Positions 50,909 to 60,793 are shown, counted from the stretch's first letter. The stretch: 64,000 nucleotides of DNA from CAVWZH01 sp963765285 (GCA_963765285.1 CAVXVR010000006.1:496001-560000); one strand, 5' to 3'. Program-made: numbers and translations. Notes: generated by a model from the letters alone, not told the origin.

Positions 50909-52198
50909 TCAGGCCCGCATTTCCGCTTGTGCCTTCGCTCTCAATTGTGGATACAGAGGAAAGGCTTCAGCCAGTTGCAGAACCTGACCGCGAATCTCTC
51001 CGAGAACTCTGGCGTCAGCCCGCTGTTGCAGCGCCCTTGAAATCCAACGCCCCACTTGCCGCATCTCGCCTTCCCTCATCCCGCGCGTGGTTAGTGCGGG
51101 AGTGCCGATGCGAATGCCGCCGGGCTTCATAGGCGGATTGGTGTCAAAAGGAATCGCGTTCTTGTTTACCGTGATCCCCGCCTCGCCAAGCGCCTTCTCA
51201 GCCTCGTTGCCCAGCATGCCCTTGGAGAACACGTCGACCAGCATGAGATGCGTATCAGTCCCACCGGAAATGATGCGGAAGCCTTCCGCGGCCAATGTCT
51301 CCGCCAGAACCCTGGCGTTGGCCAGAACCTGTTTCGCGTAATCGCGGAATGCAGGCTGCATGGCTTCACGAAAGCACACCGCTTTGGCCGCAATAATATG
51401 AACCAGAGGGCCGCCCTGCATGCCGGGGAACACGACTTTGTCGATGGCCGCGCCGAATTCCTGGCGGCACAGGATCATGCCGGCGCGCGGGCCACGCAGT
51501 GTCTTATGAGTGGTCGAGGTCACGATCTGGGCGTGCGGCACCGGAGAAGGATGCACGCCTCCGGCCACCAGTCCGGCAAAGTGCGCCATGTCGACCAGAT
51601 AGAGCGCGCCGACTTTATCCGCAATCTGGCGCATACGCGCAAAATCGATGATCCGAGGATAGGCGCTTCCTCCCCCGATAATCAGCTTCGGCCGCTCTTT
51701 TTCCGCCAACTTTTCCAGATCGTCGTAATCGATGGTCTCGCTTTCCTTGGTCACGCCGTAAGGAACGATGCGATAGGTCTTTCCCGAGAAATTCAAGTGG
51801 TGCCCATGGGTGAGGTGCCCGCCATGGGCCAGGTTCAAGCCGAGAATCGTATCTCCCGGCTGAAGCACGGCGGCATAGGCAGCCATGTTGGCTTGCGATC
51901 CCGCATGTGGCTGCACATTGGCATACTCGGCGCCAAACAACTCTTTCGCCCGGTCCCGCGCCAGGTTCTCTACCACATCAGCAAATTCGCAGCCCCCGTA
52001 ATAACGCTTGCCCGGATAACCCTCCGCATACTTATTAGTAAAAACCGAGCCCATCGCTTCCAGCACCGCTTCGCTGACGAAGTTTTCCGAGGCAATCAAT
52101 TCCAGGCCTTCGTGCTGGCGGCGCACTTCGTTATCGATCGCGGCCGCAACTTCCGGATCCGCTTCGTAGAGTGGTCGATCCATGGCATCAGGCTTCAT
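50909..52198 (-). CDS. glyA: Serine hydroxymethyltransferase
   Basis: PLP enzyme that converts serine and tetrahydrofolate to glycine and 5,10-methylene-tetrahydrofolate. Motifs: LELIASENFVS, the substrate-site YAEGYPGKRYYGG, PHAGSQANMA, DMAHFAGLVAGG, and the PLP Lys in TSTTHKTLRGPR. Length (429 aa) is typical. Start ATG 52198 with gagag upstream. Confidence 0.97.
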   Translation of the reverse strand: MKPDAMDRPLYEADPEVAAAIDNEVRRQHEGLELIASENFVSEAVLEAMGSVFTNKYAEGYPGKRYYGGCEFADVVENLARDRAKELFGAEYANVQPHAGSQANMAAYAAVLQPGDTILGLNLAHGGHLTHGHHLNFSGKTYRIVPYGVTKESETIDYDDLEKLAEKERPKLIIGGGSAYPRIIDFARMRQIADKVGALYLVDMAHFAGLVAGGVHPSPVPHAQIVTSTTHKTLRGPRAGMILCRQEFGAAIDKVVFPGMQGGPLVHIIAAKAVCFREAMQPAFRDYAKQVLANARVLAETLAAEGFRIISGGTDTHLMLVDVFSKGMLGNEAEKALGEAGITVNKNAIPFDTNPPMKPGGIRIGTPALTTRGMREGEMRQVGRWISRALQQRADARVLGEIRGQVLQLAEAFPLYPQLRAKAQAEMRA

Positions 52199-52328
52199 TA
52201 TTCAGCTCTCAATCTGTGCGCGTCTCAAGGGAAAGTCGCGGCGCATACGGGCATATTCATTCTAAACAAGCGTTGCGTAATTAGCACTCGATTTGGCCGA
52301 TGACGCGCCCGCTTCCGCCAGGAAAGGC

Positions 52329-53453
52329 CTAAGTGCTGCTTTCGAATGCTCCGCGGAGAAAAGATACGATCTTCCAGCCATCCAGATATTTGTAAGGGGT
52401 TTCACCGGTGGTGTAGTGGCCGCAAGGCAAGACCGCAACCTGGTGATCCAAATGATGCCGGACAAATTGTTGAACTACCTGGCGGGAAAATTCAGGCAGA
52501 AATGTCAGGTCGTACTTCGCATAGACCACCAGAGATTTCTTCGGCCAGCGGGCAAATTGTTTGAAGTACGACATGGGACTGATCGCACTCCACAATCCGC
52601 GCAACCGTTCCACATTGATCTGCGGCTCCAGCCCCTTGCGAATGTGGCGGGTGGACTGCCCGTGCCAGACAACGTCGGCAAAATAGGTTGAAGCGTGATT
52701 GAAAGCTGCAACACGGATACGTGGGTCATGCGCGGCCGCCAGGAACGCATAGCATGAGCCCAGGCTGGTGCCTACAATCCCCAAACGGTCGTAGCCCTGT
52801 TCCCCCAGCCAGTCGAGGCAGCAGCGGACGTCGATCACTCCCTGACGGCAGGCCCCGAGCGTGCGGCCGATATTGGCCGAGACCGCATAGTCGGCCCGTC
52901 GAATCTCCACCGGCATGCGGATATCGTGAAAGGGCATGCTCAGGCGCAGCACCGCGATACCCATCAGGTTCAAGGCACGGCACAGGCCCGTATAGGCAAC
53001 GCCATCGCAATTCCAATGCGGCAAAAGGACCACCGCCCGACGGCCGTGTGCCGGAAACCAGCGTGCGTTCGCCACATTGTTTTCTGGATACGGTGTGCGC
53101 ACCGGCGAAGTAAAGCGCAGAAACTCCGCATGGGTTCCGAGCACCTTTTCTTCCAGCTTGCCATCCGGCACTTCTCTCGTGCTGAAGACCTGGACTTCGC
53201 GCCGCTCCAGCCAAAAATCGGAAGGCACAGCGTAAGAGAAGAACTCGTCGCTCGCGCCCACAATGCGGCGGTTGTAGTCGCTCAGATATTTCTCAGGGTC
53301 ATCAGGCACATATCCCGGCAGATGTCCGTTGCGGCAAGGCCAGTCGCGAGCCCAATCCAGTCCCCACTCCAGCGGACGCACCACACGATTGTTGTCCACC
53401 GACGTGAGGCGGTGCTCCCAGTCGTACATCCATTGCGCGTAGCGGGAAATCAC
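52329..53453 (-). CDS. Alpha/beta hydrolase-fold protein, substrate unknown
   Basis: A 374-aa protein with RRAVVLLPHWNCDG (oxyanion-hole region), the nucleophile elbow GTSLGSCYA, and a late YAKYDLTFLPEF acid and CGHYTTGE histidine, which complete a Ser-Asp-His triad. The N-terminal ~120 residues are specific (YDWEHRL, WPCRNGHLPG). No signal peptide. The start is uncertain: GTG 53453 and ATG 53429 both fit, while the open frame to 53636 would run into alr. It lies downstream of alr on the same strand. Confidence 0.75.
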   Translation of the reverse strand: MISRYAQWMYDWEHRLTSVDNNRVVRPLEWGLDWARDWPCRNGHLPGYVPDDPEKYLSDYNRRIVGASDEFFSYAVPSDFWLERREVQVFSTREVPDGKLEEKVLGTHAEFLRFTSPVRTPYPENNVANARWFPAHGRRAVVLLPHWNCDGVAYTGLCRALNLMGIAVLRLSMPFHDIRMPVEIRRADYAVSANIGRTLGACRQGVIDVRCCLDWLGEQGYDRLGIVGTSLGSCYAFLAAAHDPRIRVAAFNHASTYFADVVWHGQSTRHIRKGLEPQINVERLRGLWSAISPMSYFKQFARWPKKSLVVYAKYDLTFLPEFSRQVVQQFVRHHLDHQVAVLPCGHYTTGETPYKYLDGWKIVSFLRGAFESST

Positions 53454-53577
53454 GTCTGTCAGGAATATAGCAGGAGGACCGGATAAAGCCGGAGGCAGCA
53501 CAATCGAATGGCGCCGATGAGCATTGTGCGGCGTGTTCCAAAGGCTCAGAGGTGAGTGAACCCGCCAGCACGAACGG

Positions 53578-54750
53578 CTACCGCCCGTACTTCCGCGGCA
53601 CCCTCTTCGAAATCCCGCAAAGGATCTCGTACACATTCGTATCGGCTAAGGCCGCGTGCTCGCGCGCATCCACGCTGAGGCCATCTTGGGCACCCAGCAA
53701 GATCGCTTCGTCGCCGACCGCAACTCCCGGCAGACCGGTGACGTCCGCCAAGGTCAAGTCCATCGAAATGCGCCCCACGATCGGCGCGTAATGCTCGCGC
53801 ACAATCACCCTGCCGCGGGATGAAAGCGAGCGATTCAATCCGTCGGCGTAGCCCACGGGAAGCACCGCGATGCGCGCCGGAGCTTTGGTGACGTATGTCC
53901 CCCCATATCCCAAAGCCTGGTTTGCGCGGACTTCACGCAACGACAGGATGCGAGTCTTCCAGGTTAGTACCGGCTTCACCGCCAGCCGCAGCTTGCTGCC
54001 GCTGACTTCCCTTCCTGCGCGCTCAAAGGGCAAATAATAACCGTACAGCGCGATCCCTGGCCGCACCATGTTGTGCCAGGATTCGCGCCGCGAGATCACC
54101 GCGCCGGTGTTCGCAGCGTGAACGATCGGCGGATCAAATCCCTGCACCGCAAGCAAATGCCGCACTTCCTCAAAGCACTTCAATTGCGCTTCTACCGAAG
54201 GAGCATCGAGCACCTCGGAGGATGCCAGATGCGTCGATACCCCTTCCACCAACAGATGTGGTGCGGCTTTCAGCGCCGCGCAGACCTGTGGCAGATCCTC
54301 AGGCGCAACTCCCAGACGCCCCATACCTGTGTCAATCTTCAGGTGAATGGGATGCTTCGCGACTCCAACTCGAGCCGCCGCTCGCTCCAGTAATTCGACT
54401 TGCCCGGCCTCCCACACCGTCGGTGCTAGGCCCAGACGAACAATTTCTTCTTCTTCACCCCGCCAGAATCCTGTCATCAACAGGATGCGCGCCTGAATAC
54501 CGGCGTCGCGCAATGGGATCGCGTCATCGAGCGAGGTCACGCCCAGCCAACGCGCTCCCTCTTCCGCAAGGGCCTGCGCACACTCCAGTGCTCCGTGCCC
54601 GTAGGCGTCGGCCTTTACCACCGCACAGACAGTCACTCCCGGCCCCACGTGCCGCTGCACCACGCCAAAGTTGTAGCGCAGGTTAGCGAGAGAGACTTCC
54701 GCCCAGGTGGGACGCGTCGCCGCCCGCTTCACAATTTCAACTGTAGCCAC
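53578..54750 (-). CDS. alr: Alanine racemase
   Basis: PLP enzyme that makes D-alanine for peptidoglycan. Catalytic Lys46 in VVKADAYGHG; the opposite catalytic Tyr is in the QALGYGGTYV region; LKIDTGMGRLG and MVRPGIALYG are conserved. At 390 aa it is a little longer than usual, mostly at the N-terminus. Its start codon is 73 bases from the tonB stop. Confidence 0.95.
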   Translation of the reverse strand: MATVEIVKRAATRPTWAEVSLANLRYNFGVVQRHVGPGVTVCAVVKADAYGHGALECAQALAEEGARWLGVTSLDDAIPLRDAGIQARILLMTGFWRGEEEEIVRLGLAPTVWEAGQVELLERAAARVGVAKHPIHLKIDTGMGRLGVAPEDLPQVCAALKAAPHLLVEGVSTHLASSEVLDAPSVEAQLKCFEEVRHLLAVQGFDPPIVHAANTGAVISRRESWHNMVRPGIALYGYYLPFERAGREVSGSKLRLAVKPVLTWKTRILSLREVRANQALGYGGTYVTKAPARIAVLPVGYADGLNRSLSSRGRVIVREHYAPIVGRISMDLTLADVTGLPGVAVGDEAILLGAQDGLSVDAREHAALADTNVYEILCGISKRVPRKYGR

Positions 54751-54823
54751 AAGTTTCGATTATAGCGGCCACGATCACGCTTCCCACGTTACGCCTGTGC
54801 TACGCCTCGTTCAGCTTTCGGAT

Positions 54824-55546
54824 TTATCCTCCCGACAGAATGAAATTTACCGTCACCTGCGTCTCCACTTCCACTGGCTCGCCGTTCAGCACGTAGGGCC
54901 GGTACCGCCATTGGCGTACCGCGTCTATCGCGGCTTTGACCAACAGAGGATGGCCGCTAAGTACCTGCAAGTTCTCGATCGTGCCCTCCCGGCTGATGAT
55001 GGCCCGCAGCATAACGGTGCCCTGTACACGCGCTTGTCGCGCCAGAGCCGGATAGGCCGGCTGCAGGCGATAAATCAGATTGCCTTCCATCATGTGGGAA
55101 ATCGGCGGCTGGCGGGGTGGAGGAGGTGGTGGTGGCAGCACGTCGACACCGGTTCCCGGGGAGTTGAGAACGGGATTTCGAGTCCTGGTATCACCTGTTC
55201 CGCTAAGTACTCCAATTTCGCCCAGATCCACCGGTGGTGGAGCGGCATGCTCATTGATAGGAGTCACGCCGATGGGCACGACTGGAGGCGCAATCACCCG
55301 GCCGTTCGACGACAGGTTGCTCGCGGACGCAGTTTGTTGCGCTTGACGGGGCGGAGCTGGCGGTCCCGACGGCGGAGTTGGAAGCACGATGCTCGTTGTC
55401 AGGCGAGGCGGCAGTCCTTGCACATAAATCATCGGCAACAGAAACAGAGTGCTCACCGCGAGTGCCTGAACGCTGAACGACGCCACCGTCGTCCAGCCGC
55501 GGTGAGACCGATTGGCCCAGGTCGAATCGCACAATTCGCTGAACAT
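54824..55546 (-). CDS. tonB: TonB-family energy transducer
   Basis: A 240-aa inner-membrane protein: one TM (about 20-42; FSVQALAVSTLFLLP), a proline-rich periplasmic spacer (about 50-150, including PPPPPPPRQPP), and a C-terminal TonB domain (about 160-238; YPALARQARVQGTVMLRAII, AIDAVRQWRYRP). It couples the proton motive force to outer-membrane receptors. ATG 55546 has ggagg 6 bases upstream; two further in-frame ATGs upstream do not. A structured leader precedes it. Confidence 0.9.
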   Translation of the reverse strand: MFSELCDSTWANRSHRGWTTVASFSVQALAVSTLFLLPMIYVQGLPPRLTTSIVLPTPPSGPPAPPRQAQQTASASNLSSNGRVIAPPVVPIGVTPINEHAAPPPVDLGEIGVLSGTGDTRTRNPVLNSPGTGVDVLPPPPPPPRQPPISHMMEGNLIYRLQPAYPALARQARVQGTVMLRAIISREGTIENLQVLSGHPLLVKAAIDAVRQWRYRPYVLNGEPVEVETQVTVNFILSGG

Positions 55547-55583
55547 GGTGTCCTCCAGAGATGCGAACATCTCTAAAGACACC
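55547..55583 (-). promoter_or_regulatory. Two-tier hairpin in the tonB leader enclosing the ribosome-binding site
   Basis: Read on the minus strand: ggtgtc, ttt, agagatg, ttcg, catctct, ggag, gacacc, then ATG. The 7-base inner stem with a ttcg loop is perfect, and the 6-base outer stem (ggtgtc/gacacc) is also perfect. The Shine-Dalgarno ggagg lies in the internal loop between them, with its last base in the outer stem. This could block ribosome access under some conditions. Confidence 0.6.
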
Positions 55584-55626
55584 GGCGTCCGTTCATTTCG
55601 GCTCTGGTTTTCAACAAAACTGAGCG

Positions 55627-55654
55627 AAAAAAAAGGCCGCACCGAAGTGCGGCC
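55627..55654 (-). terminator. Rho-independent terminator of ompH
   Basis: On the minus strand a perfect 8-base stem ggccgcac/gtgcggcc with a ttcg loop closed by C-G, followed by eight T. It lies 34 bases after the ompH stop and upstream of tonB, so the two are separate transcripts. Confidence 0.92.
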
Positions 55655-55687
55655 CAGCGGAAACTTTCCGAGCTATCTGGTGTCGCC

Positions 55688-56407
55688 CTATTTTGGCGCG
55701 CCCGGAGCTTTAGGCGTGGTTGCAGCCGGAGTCGTTGCCGGCTTGGTCACGGGAGCAGCGGGCCTGGCGGCCGCAGGCTTGGCCGGCGCAGGGACTCCCG
55801 ACTGCGCGTTGTACGTGTCAACGATCGCCCGCGTGATGTCCACCGCGGGTCCCGCCCACAGCACGGGCCCCTGTGGCCACGGGTTCGAGGTGTCGATGAT
55901 GATTCCGAAACCGTTGTCCGCCGCATACTTCACGATGAGCGGGCCCATTTTCTGCAGAATGCGCTGTCCGATTTCGCTCTGCTGGTTCTGCGCGTCATCC
56001 CGCGCGTCCTGCACATTGCGTTCCAGCCTCTTCTGCTTTTCTTCGATCTGCTTCACCAGCGTTCCGCGGGCCTCGTCATTGAGCTTCTCACCCTGCGTGC
56101 TGAGCTGTTTCTTCAGGCTCTCCACCTCGTCGTTCATGCCCTTTAGCTCGGTCTGCTTGGGCTCCAGCTTCTTGCTGAGTACGTCGAAATCCCGCTGGCC
56201 TTCGTTGCTGGCAAAAATGGCCTGCTCGAGGTTAATGGTTCCTAATTTCGTACCTGTGGCATTTGTGGCCATGGGTGCTGCTGCCGCACTGCTGGTGGCA
56301 GCGCTGGGAGCAGCAGGCAAAGGGGCGGAGGGCGCGGGCGCAGTTTGCGCCACCGCGGGCAGCACCAAGGCTGCCGACATGAGGAAACGCACGAACCTTT
56401 TTGTCAT
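55688..56407 (-). CDS. ompH: OmpH/Skp-family periplasmic chaperone
   Basis: A 239-aa exported protein with a signal peptide (SAALVLPAVAQ), an Ala/Pro-rich segment (20-50), the OmpH/Skp core (about 55-195; KLGTINLEQAIFAS, long coiled coil KQIEEKQKRLERN, then GFGIIIDTSN), and a Pro/Ala/Lys/Thr-rich tail (200-239). Skp carries unfolded outer-membrane proteins to the Bam complex, fitting its place after bamA. Both end segments are longer than in E. coli Skp (161 aa). Confidence 0.88.
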   Translation of the reverse strand: MTKRFVRFLMSAALVLPAVAQTAPAPSAPLPAAPSAATSSAAAAPMATNATGTKLGTINLEQAIFASNEGQRDFDVLSKKLEPKQTELKGMNDEVESLKKQLSTQGEKLNDEARGTLVKQIEEKQKRLERNVQDARDDAQNQQSEIGQRILQKMGPLIVKYAADNGFGIIIDTSNPWPQGPVLWAGPAVDITRAIVDTYNAQSGVPAPAKPAAARPAAPVTKPATTPAATTPKAPGAPK

Positions 56408-56608
56408 GAGGTGCTCTGGACTCCTTGGGAAATTGTCGTTCCGGGAAATGCTCAGAATCTGTTGCACAGCATATGTCGCTCGCGCCCCAAGGCTGACCTG
56501 ACTCTTCTATCCAACCGGGGAGGGCGGGCGGCCCCCATCCTCACGCCGAACCGGAAGGCGCGGTGATCACTCCGTCGGCTGCATTGTTTTCAGAGTGTGA
56601 ACCAACCG

Positions 56609-56637
56609 ATTATAGGGGCACTCTTAGACAAGGTCAA
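56609..56637 (-). promoter_or_regulatory. Predicted promoter of ompH
   Basis: Minus strand TTGACC (56637-56632), a 17-base spacer, TATAAT (56614-56609). The predicted start (about 56602) leaves a ~195-base leader before the ompH ATG, in a gap with no gene. Confidence 0.65.
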
Positions 56638-56653
56638 ACCCGGCCCCTCCCCC

Positions 56654-59566
56654 CTAGAACGTTGTCGCCACGCTGAAGCGGAACGTCTTGCGCGGTTCCC
56701 GCAACTGGAAGTTTGGAGAAAACGTGTTGACCGCGTTGCGGAAAGTTGCATCCCCCGCGCCTTTATAAATACAAGGTACATTCCCGCCCGGGCAAGGGAA
56801 CATGTCACGCGTGACCCGCAGCGGCGGGGTAGCCTCCGTATCCAGGCGCAGAGGATTGTAGGCCCAGTAAATGCGAAATGGAGCGTTCACGATGGGCAGG
56901 AATACCTGCAACTCCAAGCCCGTAGACATCCGTGGCACCCAGTTGGTGTTGTTGGCCACCTGTAACTCGCCCGAAAAGGCCGGGAATCCGGGGCTGCTCC
57001 CCGGAGTCAATTGATAGCGGGGATCGCAATTGAACGCGGCGTCGGGATAGGGGCAGCCAAAATTGGTGGCGTTGAGTACATTCACCTGCTCCGGGGTGAT
57101 TTTCAACTGGGACTTGCGCAGGATGCCGTCAAGACCTGTATCCATAAAGGGCGCGATCGCCACTGGGCCGGCAATGGTGATGCGATACTCCAGATTGGTC
57201 ACCAGGCTCGTGTCCCCTCCCGGAAAAACAATCTGCTCAGAAGGTATCGGGACAGTGTAGGCCCCCAGCAGCGGGTTGCTGGGATCTTTAGGTACGACCG
57301 AGCCGTCGGGGTTGCGCAAAACGATCGCAGCCTTGTTGGGAAGGAATGCCACCGGCGAAACGGAGCGGATGTCAAAACCGCGCAGATCGTTTTCGCCGCC
57401 CATGTAGAACCGCTGGAAGGGAGCTGCCACATCTCCGGCATAGCCGGTGAGGAAGGACCCCTGCACATTGAACCCGATCGTGTTGCGAGCCGTGCTACCG
57501 TGCTTCTGCACGGGGATAAAGCGTTTGTACTGGATGATCGGCCGCACCGATCGCACGGTTCCTCCCAGGCCGGCAATCTCAGCCCCCACAGTCATGCTGC
57601 TTCCGCTCTTGGGCGAAATGCCGCTGTCCAGCCGGTTAAAGGTGAAAGTGGGTAGGATCTTGCTGGTCACGATTCCGTTGAGCGAGTTCGGTCCGCTGAG
57701 ACCCTGAAATGCCAGAAAGGTAAACAGGTTCTTGGAAGCGTCGCTCAGGGCCACCAGAGACGAGCGGTCCAGGGAATAGGTAATTCCGATCCGCTTGAAC
57801 CCGCGATGCAACGGGTAGCTCAACGACGTGGTAAATCCTGTGCTGGATTGCGTGTAATTCTGCAAGTTGTTGAGCACCGCCGCCGGCAAGTTCACTTGCT
57901 GTCCGCTGATGATCGCCGATTGCCGTGCCTGGTTGTAGTTGTATTTCTGCGCAAAAATCGTGAAGCCCGCCTGTAGCGGCCGGTCAAACAAATAGGGTTG
58001 GGTGAATCCCAGCGTGATGTTGCGTTGCAGGTTGCCGATATTCGCCTGCACGGTGAGAGTTTCCCCCAGCCCCAGAAAATTGTTGGTGCTGTAGCTCAAT
58101 CCGATAAAGGCGCCGGACAACCCGCTCACTCCGCCATTGAGGCCGATGCTGTTCTTGCCTTTTTCCCTCACTTTGAGGGTCAGGTCCACGTAGCCGTTCT
58201 TTTCATCCAGTTGGCGGTCGGTGACGTTGGGATCGTCCGGTTTCAACTGCTCGAAGTAACCCAACTGGTTAAGGCGGAGCAGACTCAATTCCCACAAACG
58301 CTGGTCGTAAACCTGGCCTTCCTCAAGCACAATCTCGCGCCGGATCACTTTGTCGCGGGTGGTGGTATTTCCTTGAAATTCAATGCGCCGCACCTTGAAC
58401 TGCTTGCCTTCATCCACATCGATCGTGAGGTTGACCAGCTTCTTGTCTTCCTCGAAGGTCGTGTCCGGAATTGAGGTGAAGTTGATGTAGCCCTGCGATG
58501 CGTATGCCTTACGCAGGCTTTCCAGTCCTTTGGCCACTTTATCTCGGGAAAAAATGTCCCCATCCTTCATGGGAAACAGCTCCCGCATGGCAGCGATATT
58601 GGTGAAAGCCTTGTTGTTTTTGAACGTGATAGACCCCAGCCGGTAGCGGTCGCCTTCTTCGATGGGGATCGTAATATCCACCGCCTTGCCCGCTCCGGGT
58701 TGAAGCAGGGGAATATGGGGACCGGTATGCCCGGTATCGTGGATTTCTGTCTTGGGTTCCTGCACCGAAACCTTGAAGTATCCGCGGTTCTGGTATTCCG
58801 CGCGTACCCGCTCCGTGTCCTCTTCCAGCTTGCTGGCGTCGTACGTTTTGGAAAAAAGGTTTTCCAGGAAGATCGAGTGCGGAATCCCGATAGGCTTCAG
58901 GTTCTTCATGGCGCCACGCAGAATCCGGCTTGGGATGTGCTGGTTGCCCACGAATGTAATCTTCCCCACCTTGACCTTGGGACCCTCTTTCACCACAAAC
59001 GTGACACTGACCGCCGCCGGAGGAATCGGCCTCACTTCGGTGGTCACGGTAGCGAATTGCCGGCCGTGCTCGGATAGCAGCTCCTTAATCGTGACCTCTG
59101 CCTTCTTCACTTTGGTGGGATCGTACTGACTCTCGGGGGAAAGCCCGACTTTTCGGTCTTTGAACCTGTCGAGCACGTCGCTTTTCGTAACCGAGTTCAG
59201 TCCAAGGTAGTCGATCTCCCGGATAGTGGGCCGCTCCTTGACATAGACGTGAATGCGCCAGCCTTTGGGCGTTTGCTCGCGTTCAATCCGGATATCCTCG
59301 AAGTATCCCGTATTCCACAGCGAGTTGAAGTCTCGCTCGATGGCTGCCTGGTCATAGACGTCTCCGGCATGAGTAAAGATTCGGGCTCGAATCGTATCCG
59401 CGGGAATGCGGCGATTCCCGTGGACCTGTATGTCGGTCACCACTTCTTGTTGTCCCCAGCCGCTACTTCCGAATGCCAGCATGCACAACACCAGCCACGG
59501 CAGCCAGCGATGCAGGATTACGCAAACATCAGGAAATGAAGGAGATGCCTCAGGCGCGCGCCGCAT
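56654..59566 (-). CDS. bamA: Outer-membrane protein assembly factor BamA
   Basis: A 970-aa Omp85 protein. Signal peptide (about 15-40; WLPWLVLCMLAFGSS), five POTRA-like domains (about 45-440, each with a V-x-G-N-xx-I/T-type core such as IQVHGNRRI and ITFVGNQHI), then the 16-strand-type barrel with an FxRGF-like segment (ENDLRGFDIRS) and a terminal Phe (SVATTF). It inserts beta-barrel proteins into the outer membrane. ATG 59566 is chosen because it starts the signal peptide and has agagg upstream; the open frame extends 59 codons further. Confidence 0.94.
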   Translation of the reverse strand: MRRAPEASPSFPDVCVILHRWLPWLVLCMLAFGSSGWGQQEVVTDIQVHGNRRIPADTIRARIFTHAGDVYDQAAIERDFNSLWNTGYFEDIRIEREQTPKGWRIHVYVKERPTIREIDYLGLNSVTKSDVLDRFKDRKVGLSPESQYDPTKVKKAEVTIKELLSEHGRQFATVTTEVRPIPPAAVSVTFVVKEGPKVKVGKITFVGNQHIPSRILRGAMKNLKPIGIPHSIFLENLFSKTYDASKLEEDTERVRAEYQNRGYFKVSVQEPKTEIHDTGHTGPHIPLLQPGAGKAVDITIPIEEGDRYRLGSITFKNNKAFTNIAAMRELFPMKDGDIFSRDKVAKGLESLRKAYASQGYINFTSIPDTTFEEDKKLVNLTIDVDEGKQFKVRRIEFQGNTTTRDKVIRREIVLEEGQVYDQRLWELSLLRLNQLGYFEQLKPDDPNVTDRQLDEKNGYVDLTLKVREKGKNSIGLNGGVSGLSGAFIGLSYSTNNFLGLGETLTVQANIGNLQRNITLGFTQPYLFDRPLQAGFTIFAQKYNYNQARQSAIISGQQVNLPAAVLNNLQNYTQSSTGFTTSLSYPLHRGFKRIGITYSLDRSSLVALSDASKNLFTFLAFQGLSGPNSLNGIVTSKILPTFTFNRLDSGISPKSGSSMTVGAEIAGLGGTVRSVRPIIQYKRFIPVQKHGSTARNTIGFNVQGSFLTGYAGDVAAPFQRFYMGGENDLRGFDIRSVSPVAFLPNKAAIVLRNPDGSVVPKDPSNPLLGAYTVPIPSEQIVFPGGDTSLVTNLEYRITIAGPVAIAPFMDTGLDGILRKSQLKITPEQVNVLNATNFGCPYPDAAFNCDPRYQLTPGSSPGFPAFSGELQVANNTNWVPRMSTGLELQVFLPIVNAPFRIYWAYNPLRLDTEATPPLRVTRDMFPCPGGNVPCIYKGAGDATFRNAVNTFSPNFQLREPRKTFRFSVATTF

Positions 59567-59654
59567 ATGGCCGCACCTCTCCGTCCGGACAGGGCTATCC
59601 TGATGAAAACGAAGAATCGAACCTACCTCAGCTTTCCGATTATGGAAAACGGCA

Positions 59655-59684
59655 ATTATACGGTACAGCGGCAGACACCGTCCA
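59655..59684 (-). promoter_or_regulatory. Predicted promoter of bamA
   Basis: Minus strand TGGACG (59684-59679), an 18-base spacer, TATAAT (59660-59655). It would give an ~80-base leader. It supports bamA starting its own transcript rather than being read from the YndJ-like gene. Confidence 0.5.
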
Positions 59685-59769
59685 AACCCCAACGCGCTCC
59701 CAAGCTCCCGGATACGGGCCCAGACAAGCCCTACCTCAACCAAGACGGAATAAAGCGCAATGGAGTTGC

Positions 59770-60792
59770 CTAGACGGTCGATTTTTCTGAGGTATGGGCA
59801 TCATGTTGCCGCGCGGAGGGAAAAAATGCGGCCGGGGTGTGCGGCGCGGCCGATTGCTCGACCATCCACCCCAGAAGCCCGAGAAGCACAAATCCCAATC
59901 CATTCAGCAGTCCGTGCGTGCCCGCCATGCGTGGAATCTGCAGCCAGTCCTTGCCCAGCGCGTCTCCAATTCCGTAAATCGTTGCCAGCGTCATGCCGCC
60001 GAGCACAGCAATCGACGAAACGCGGATAAAACCGCGCGCCGTGCCGCTCTCCAGGTCTTTGCTCAGCCACAAGGTGTACAGTGCCACGCCCGCCACGCTC
60101 ATTGAGAGCATTGCAACCGCCATCACCTTAAGAAAGATCGAAAACACAAATCCCGCGGCCACCACAAAGGGCACGAGCACAGTCAGCATCACGAGCCAAG
60201 CGAGCAGTCGCGTCTTGTGCCCGTGCCGCCGGGCAAATTCCAATACGGTTGCAGCCAGCAGGGCAGTGGCAAAGCCGGTGTAGTGGAAATGCACTGCGGT
60301 CAACAGTACGATCGGTTCTTGAAAACTCAGATGAATTCCCAGCCTGGACACAAGCAGCCAACCCGCCGCCAGCGCCAGATCCATCCGTCCTATATTGATT
60401 GCCGTTGACCTGACAGAAAGATGCACGCCCAATGCAATGCCCAGCAAGCCTCGTAGCGCGATCAAACCGCAAACCACAGCCCACGGTCCAACCAGGACGC
60501 CCGCCACAACGCCAGGCGGGAACCAAAAGGAAGCCACCGTCAGTCCGGCGGCGAAAGGCTGAATTGCGAGAGCCACATCATCCAACCATGCTGGTCCTCC
60601 CGGGGCCATCATCCGTCCTAAACGCAATCCGAGCGGCACGATCACCAGCGGCGCAAACAGAAACAGCAGTTCGATCGAACCCAGCGGTGCTCTGCCGTTC
60701 GCCGCGAGAGTCGCCAGCACCACCCACGCCCCCGCTCCCAGTGTGGCTGAGATTCGAGTCCACCGGTCCGCATTTTTGTCATTCACGAACAC
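59770..60792 (-). CDS. YndJ-like polytopic membrane protein
   Basis: A 340-aa protein with about nine or ten hydrophobic segments. It resembles the YndJ family (uncharacterised): AVHFHYTGFA in the middle and GTHGLLNGLGFVLLGLLGW at the end are the conserved His-containing segments I recognise. The start is GTG (60792, or GTG 60786 with gagg upstream). It follows the next membrane gene by one base, so they are translationally linked. Function unknown. Confidence 0.75.
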   Translation of the reverse strand: MFVNDKNADRWTRISATLGAGAWVVLATLAANGRAPLGSIELLFLFAPLVIVPLGLRLGRMMAPGGPAWLDDVALAIQPFAAGLTVASFWFPPGVVAGVLVGPWAVVCGLIALRGLLGIALGVHLSVRSTAINIGRMDLALAAGWLLVSRLGIHLSFQEPIVLLTAVHFHYTGFATALLAATVLEFARRHGHKTRLLAWLVMLTVLVPFVVAAGFVFSIFLKVMAVAMLSMSVAGVALYTLWLSKDLESGTARGFIRVSSIAVLGGMTLATIYGIGDALGKDWLQIPRMAGTHGLLNGLGFVLLGLLGWMVEQSAAPHTPAAFFPSARQHDAHTSEKSTV

Positions 60793-60793
60793 C

